10,913 nt of DNA from Larix sibirica. Taxonomy: Eukaryota > Streptophyta > Pinopsida > Pinales > Pinaceae. The stretch spans positions 1-10,913 of the forward strand of contig NWUY0300070649.1 of assembly GCA_004151065.3 (NCBI GenBank), written 5' to 3'. The translations under genes were made by a program, and so were the position numbers. Every line of letters starts with the position of its first letter. The first letter of the stretch is position 1. The notes under the pieces were generated by a model that ran no database searches, was not told where the DNA came from, and worked only from the letters and a program-made list of their open reading frames with translations. Positions 7,796-10,913 of the stretch are shown piece by piece.

Positions 7796-7803
7796 TGACG
7801 TCA
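7796..7803. promoter_or_regulatory. TGACGTCA palindrome (bZIP/TGA-type site), first copy
   Basis: This is a perfect 8-bp CRE-like palindrome, an established binding core for plant bZIP factors of the TGA class. A second copy lies at 7984-7991. It is within the proposed LTR but downstream of the likely TATA box, so its function there is uncertain. Confidence 0.4.
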
Positions 7804-7983
7804 TATGTATCTCATTCTTGTTGTCTATTAATGGAATTTTTTTTTATCTTTACCTCCCCCAGCTTCATGTCTAAATTGTGATTTACTCAATCTTTGTTGG
7901 TTAAGGAATACTAGTATCTTTAATAGATTAATCAAGATTATTTGTGATTATGTCCATGCATTTGATTTGATTTGTATTTTTAT

Positions 7984-7991
7984 TGACGTCA
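7984..7991. promoter_or_regulatory. TGACGTCA palindrome, second copy
   Basis: This exact copy of the site at 7796-7803 lies 188 bp downstream and is extended to the 10-bp palindrome TTGACGTCAA. Survival of the central CpG in both copies stands out against the general decay of CpG in the window. Confidence 0.4.
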
Positions 7992-8264
7992 AAAATATTT
8001 GAGGAAGTTTGATTTTCTCTTTTGTATGTCTCAAACCATTGGAGTGGAGCACATCAAATCTCAAGGGCAGGAGCAACGAAAGGACAACCTTTGAAAGCAG
8101 GTTACCCTTATTCTATTATCTCTATCCAATGATTGTTCGCTTGTTGACATGAAATATCAAATGTACCTAGACTTCTAATCTTGAGTGCATTAGATCATAT
8201 TTCATACTTTCAGTCTGTTGGTGGTCAACCCTAGCCATTAGGAACTTTTCTTTACAAACAAAAA

Positions 8265-8282
8265 TGGCGATTCCATTGGGGA
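8265..8282 (+). promoter_or_regulatory. Primer-binding site, tRNA-Arg type
   Basis: TGGCGATTCCATTGGGGA matches TGGCGACTCCACTGGGGA, the complement of the 3' end of plant tRNA-Arg whose acceptor begins GACTCCA, in 16 of 18 positions. Both mismatches are C-to-T. tRNA-Arg priming is known for some plant Ty3/gypsy elements, including Ogre-type members of the Tat lineage; the tRNA sequence is from memory. The site lies four bases after the proposed LTR end, fixing the element on the plus strand with its body to the right. Confidence 0.75.
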
Positions 8283-8437
8283 GTTGATCTCTGTAGGAAA
8301 CTTGTAGGTTAATTTTCTTAGCTACTATTTGGGTGTTTACAATCCATTAAATCCTTACTACAATCCTCCATCCTTGAAATTTTAAGAAAATTGCATTTTT
8401 TTGAGTTTTAGCCTTGTTTTAGGCTTTCCCGGGTCTT

Positions 8438-8540
8438 CCACACACCCTGTAGTGTTAACGAAAGTGTGGTTTTTGAAGTCCACGCACGTTTTATTCACAA
8501 AAAGTGAGTGACACTTTTTCTTCATAACAGGTGTGTGGGG
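8438..8540. repeat. Nested foldback repeat in the leader
   Basis: The outer arms CCACACACC (8438-8446) and GGTGTGTGG (8530-8538) are perfect complements. Inside them AAAAAGTG (8499-8506) and CACTTTTT (8512-8519) form a perfect 8-bp hairpin with a 5-nt loop. The transcript could fold into a long interrupted stem. This may be a structural leader element or an old MITE insertion; no target duplication was seen. Confidence 0.65.
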
Positions 8541-8699
8541 TTTGAAAACATAGGTTTTTAGCTCTATTTCTGACTATTTTTGCCATGTTGTATGTTGTTT
8601 TGGGTCTGTGGAATTGCTTAAGAGATTGCATGATACGGTTTATGAGTGTTTGTCTGGTTAAAGTGTCTCTTTATGCTTTGGATCAAATGCATTAAGAGA

Positions 8700-8880
8700 A
8701 AGGAAAATAACCTAGCTTATTTGATTTTCCTTTGCTTGTTTTCATTGCATATTTTATGAAAAGAAAGAGCATAGTTTAATTGATTTTGCTTATCTTTTCC
8801 TTCCCTTATAAGTGAAAAGAGAAAATCAGGATTTGCTTTATTCCTATGCCTTGTGTTACCTCCTAAATGAAAAATAAAAA
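8700..8880. repeat. Degenerate ~55-bp tandem units
   Basis: Pyrimidine-rich stretches each end in (A/G)TGAAAA at 8756, 8812 and 8867, spaced 56 and 55 bp. A looser match lies 84 bp on at 8951. The units are poorly conserved between these anchors, so the periodicity is suggestive only. Confidence 0.35.
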
Positions 8881-9705
8881 TCTTACAATCTTTGGTTTTC
8901 TTCATTAGGAGACTACATGTTTGTTTCCTTGCATCTTGCTATCATTTTGCATGAAAATAAATTTCCTTTGATTTATTCTAAAATCTCATTGGCATTTGAA
9001 TGTTGTTGGAAATGTTAATATAATGAATAATCTCTCTTTCATGTTTACTTCATTTGAGGACACCATCGTTCATCCATTTCCGCATCCCTCTGAGTAATCA
9101 AACAACACCTAAAAGAAACACAATTAAAATGAACTAGATTTGTTTTTTTGTGATAGAAAACCAACAATAGTCTAGGTCTAGGGCCTTGGTTGTAGGATTA
9201 AAGAGTTAACTTCTCTAAGGCCTTTTTAAAAAAAACTAGAAGTTGACTAGCTGAGAGGAGAAAACCATTAGTAGGACAGAGATTTGTTGGGGAAGCACGT
9301 CTAACACACACATCAAACATGAGGTTAAGCTAGGTAGGAAATCGATATTTTCCCCTCGGTTGCTTGATTAGTGCGATACATGAGTATGTTAGCTCTAAGA
9401 AAGTGGAAAGTCCTCGAGGTGACACCACTTTTTCTAGATTTTTGGGTCTAGGGCTTGTGTCCTACGTTCATTTCCCATTTGCAAACACCCAACCTATGAT
9501 TTTTTCGCACAACTATCATTTGTGAAGTGGTGTCCATAGTCTCTCTTCCTAGGTTCCCGATATGTGATTACAAAGGAAAAATATTGTGGTACCTGGGGCA
9601 GACGTCTAACATATGCTCAATTCCCTTGAAGGGTACTCGCCTTCACGAGAGTGTTTGGCCCTTGGGTGATTGTTGTGGGGAATTTATTGTAACTGTCTCT
9701 CGCAC

Positions 9706-9833
9706 CTTCATTAGTTGGACTTGGGCCATCATCATCCTAGGTTGATCTTCAGAAGGCCCCTCTTCGGATCTTCACTAATTGGACTCAATTCTTAATCACC
9801 CTGGGATGATTTTAAGGAGGGCTAGTTTGATTG
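9706..9833. repeat. Diverged 64-bp tandem duplication
   Basis: CTTCATTAGTTGGACT (from 9706) recurs as CTTCACTAATTGGACT (from 9770), followed in both units by ATCATCCTAGGTTGAT-like and ATCACCCTGGGATGAT-like segments. Many of the differences are C/T or G/A. It lies just upstream of the gag-like frame. Confidence 0.6.
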
Positions 9834-10270
9834 GATGTATATCATAGATTCTTTTATAGGAATGTGTTGATTATAATTTTTAGACCCCCATAGAAGGACT
9901 TAGAGATATCTTATTCTTTGAATCAGAGTATATGGATATAGTTCCTAAGGATCCCAACCAAAAGAACCTTGTGAAAGGGGATCCCTTTTCTTTTTCGTTT
10001 TTTGGAGACGTTGGTGCTCCCTTGATGGCAATCTTGAACCTTCCTAGATTCACCCTAGGGGTGCCAGTTTGGTTATTTTCCACTTCAAATGTCATGAATT
10101 CTCATGATTCTTATCAAGTAGGCATTGTTTTTCAAGAGAATCAAAACCCTTTAGCTTCTTCACAAGTGACATCTTTCCCTCCTCCTTCTAACTCATGTGG
10201 TGGAAGTATATATACTAGTAACCAATAGTCTAAAAGGAACATAAAGAATAATATACAAATACAAGGGGGA

Positions 10271-10503
10271 ATTCCACCATCCACTGCAAGTCATACTGGG
10301 GGAAATTCCTTGGCCAATGAAAGTAATGTTAGGGAAATTCACCAGTGACTGCAAGTCATACTAGAGATAGGTCACTAGTCACTACAAGTCATACTGGAGA
10401 CTAACAACCAACCAGTGCAAGTCATGTTGTGGGAAAGCAAGCAGCTACTATAATTCATGCCAGAGGAAAACAACCAACCAATGAAATTCATGTTGAGGGT
10501 ATT
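10271..10503 (+). repeat. 33-bp coding tandem repeat (11-residue SHxGG-type units)
   Basis: Anchor codons for Ser-His (or Ser-Asn, Ile-His) start at 10289, 10322, 10354, 10387, 10420, 10453 and 10486. The spacing is exactly 33 bp except for one 32-bp step, which marks a one-base deletion near 10341. The unit reads approximately S-H-T-G-x-x-x-x-x-T-A. The phasing shows this was selected as protein and then lost its frame once. Function unknown; such low-complexity spacers occur between capsid and zinc knuckle in large gag proteins. Confidence 0.85.
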
Positions 10504-10545
10504 GATATTGTTAATAAGTCTTGAAGAATAGGATGCAAGCCTAAG

Positions 10546-10590
10546 TGCCCTTGTAAGCTTTGCAAGGGAGACCACCTTACTCATATCTGC
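10546..10590 (+). other. Zinc knuckle CX2CX3HX4C in the gag-like frame
   Basis: The segment CKLCKGDHLTHIC uses codons at 10552 (Cys), 10561 (Cys), 10573 (His) and 10588 (Cys). All four ligands are intact although stops lie on both sides. A preceding basic stretch (RIGCKPKCP) suits RNA binding. The spacing is one residue shorter than the classic retroviral knuckle, CX2CX4HX4C. Confidence 0.75.
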
Positions 10591-10708
10591 CTTTCCAATC
10601 CAGAGGTATAAAGGGTCGTGGTCCCTGTCTCAAACATCTTCTGCTCCCGAATAACCTATAATTCCCCAACAACCCATTCAACCTTTTGTTGATGAAGTGA
10701 CCAATTCA

Positions 10709-10913
10709 ATGAAATATTTAACTGATCTCACTCTTCCTTTTGAGAGAGTTGACGTTGAAGTGGTTGAATCGATGTAGTCTTTGGTTGATCCCACTCTTCC
10801 CTTGGAGAGTGAGAAGATTCAAGTGGTCGAACCAATGCAATATTTGATCGATCCTACTCTTCCCTTGGATAATGACAATATTCAAGTGGTCAACCATGTA
10901 ATGACCATTTTTT
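10709..10913 (+). repeat. 63-bp coding tandem repeat (21-residue DPTLPLE units)
   Basis: Three units start at 10709, 10772 and 10835, exactly 63 bp apart, with the beginning of a fourth at 10898. The shared pattern is M-x-x-L-x-D-x-T-L-P-(F/L)-(E/D) followed by an acidic stretch and (I/V)-(Q/E)-V-V. One TAG (10775) fits a former CAG. Similar repeats are, from memory, found after the zinc knuckle in related plant gag-like proteins. Confidence 0.85.

Larger units (their letters stand above)
7126..8260 (+). repeat. Probable 5' LTR of the plus-strand gypsy-type element
   Basis: The right edge is set by CTTTACAAACA ending at 8260, four bases before a strong primer-binding site. The reverse complement, TGTTTGTAAAG, matches TGTTTGTATAG at 7126-7136 in 10 of 11 positions, giving an LTR of about 1135 bp with TG...CA ends and unusually long terminal repeats. 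TATATAAAA at 7417-7425 lies about 290 bp inside, a sensible position for a promoter. A shorter alternative starting at TGTTATGTTGG (7571), with the TATAAG at 7680, cannot be excluded. No second copy is in the window to confirm the length. Confidence 0.5.
8283..9885 (+). other. Untranslated leader of the gypsy-type element
   Basis: No domain is recognisable. The sequence holds a nested foldback (8438-8540), a set of degenerate units of about 55 bp (about 8700-8880), a stem around CCTCGAGG (AAAGTGG 9400-9406 with CCACTTT 9425-9431) and a 64-bp tandem duplication (9706-9833). A frame open for 72 codons at 9527-9745 has no recognisable motif and overlaps the tandem duplication, so I do not call it a gene. 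Confidence 0.5.
8265..10913 (+). mobile_element. 5' internal part of a Ty3/gypsy-type element, running off the window
   Basis: The primer-binding site at 8265 is followed by about 1.6 kb without a convincing frame, then by a broken gag-like reading frame with a zinc knuckle. A long leader before gag is normal for large plant gypsy elements. Protease, reverse transcriptase and integrase would lie beyond the right edge, so the gypsy call rests on the tRNA-Arg primer site and the gag architecture. The element is non-functional as seen. Confidence 0.6.
9888..10913 (+). pseudogene. Gag-like polyprotein of a gypsy-type element, partial and broken
   Basis: The clearest open part starts at the ATG at 9932 and runs 98 codons to a TAG at 10226-10228. 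It contains PFSFSFFGDVGAPLMAILNL and is rich in Pro, Ser and Asn. Coding similarity may begin upstream near 9888. The same frame continues past that stop into an 11-residue repeat array, shifts by one base near 10341, then crosses stops at 10402 (TAA), 10522 (TGA) and 10609 (TAA). It reaches a zinc knuckle at 10552-10590 and, in another frame, a 21-residue repeat array with one more stop at 10775. From memory, plant hypothetical proteins share this order: SH-x-G repeats, a CKLCKGDHLTH-type knuckle, then DPTLPLES repeats. Protease would follow outside the window. Confidence 0.65.

Noticed and set aside
8717-8905. 62-codon minus-strand Lys-rich frame
   Set aside because: Its composition follows from the pyrimidine-rich degenerate tandem units in the leader; no motif.
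9527-9745. 72-codon plus-strand frame in the gypsy leader
   Set aside because: It is on the element's strand but shows no domain and ends within a non-coding tandem duplication; not supported as a gene.
9880-10095. 71-codon minus-strand frame
   Set aside because: It is a shadow of the plus-strand gag-like frame, which carries on into phased protein repeats and a zinc knuckle.
10375-10584. 69-codon minus-strand frame with internal repeats
   Set aside because: Its repetitiveness is the antisense image of the plus-strand 33-bp coding repeats.
1-10913. CRISPR array, prokaryotic operon or tRNA/rRNA gene
   Set aside because: No regularly spaced identical repeats with unique spacers, no ribosome-binding-site-led gene series, and no cloverleaf or rRNA-like sequence were seen; the content is plant retroelement DNA.

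Overview
The window looks like repeat-derived nuclear DNA from a large plant genome. A gymnosperm is my best guess, but that is inference from overall character, not from a diagnostic gene. It is AT-rich, has no intact gene and no tRNA or rRNA gene, and its recognisable content is decayed LTR-retrotransposon sequence on both strands. All long reading frames are short. The two recognisable coding stretches are pseudogenes broken by stops and frameshifts.

Layout, left to right. Positions 1-600 are non-coding and unusually rich in short inverted repeats, including a cluster of TTGAC/GTCAA (W-box-like) cores. Positions 600-2100 hold nothing recognisable except one nested inverted repeat at 1274-1345. 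Positions 2120-2655 are copy A of a roughly 500-bp dispersed repeat. Positions 3150-6217 are a minus-strand Ty1/copia element. In its own direction it has one LTR (6217 to 5248), a degraded initiator-Met primer-binding site (5247-5235), gag, a damaged zinc knuckle, an aspartic protease remnant and the pre-integrase segment. The integrase core is missing: the frame passes directly to the segment that normally follows integrase and then to the linker before reverse transcriptase, where homology ends. Positions 6320-6835 are copy B of the dispersed repeat. It contains a single N at 6771 flanked by an exact 14-bp duplication that looks like an assembly join.

The right third is the 5' half of a plus-strand, probably Ty3/gypsy-type element. 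It has an LTR (about 7126-8260, with 11-bp near-perfect terminal inverted repeats), then an 18-nt primer-binding site at 8265-8282 matching the 3' end of plant tRNA-Arg at 16 of 18 positions, then a 1.6-kb untranslated leader. A broken gag-like reading frame runs from about 9890 off the right edge. It carries seven 11-residue tandem repeats, a CX2CX3HX4C zinc knuckle and three 21-residue tandem repeats.

No working pathway is encoded. I see no host gene, CRISPR array, defence or metabolic system. The most informative points are the two complementary retroelement architectures, the phased protein repeats in the gypsy-like gag, and base changes typical of methylcytosine decay in both elements.
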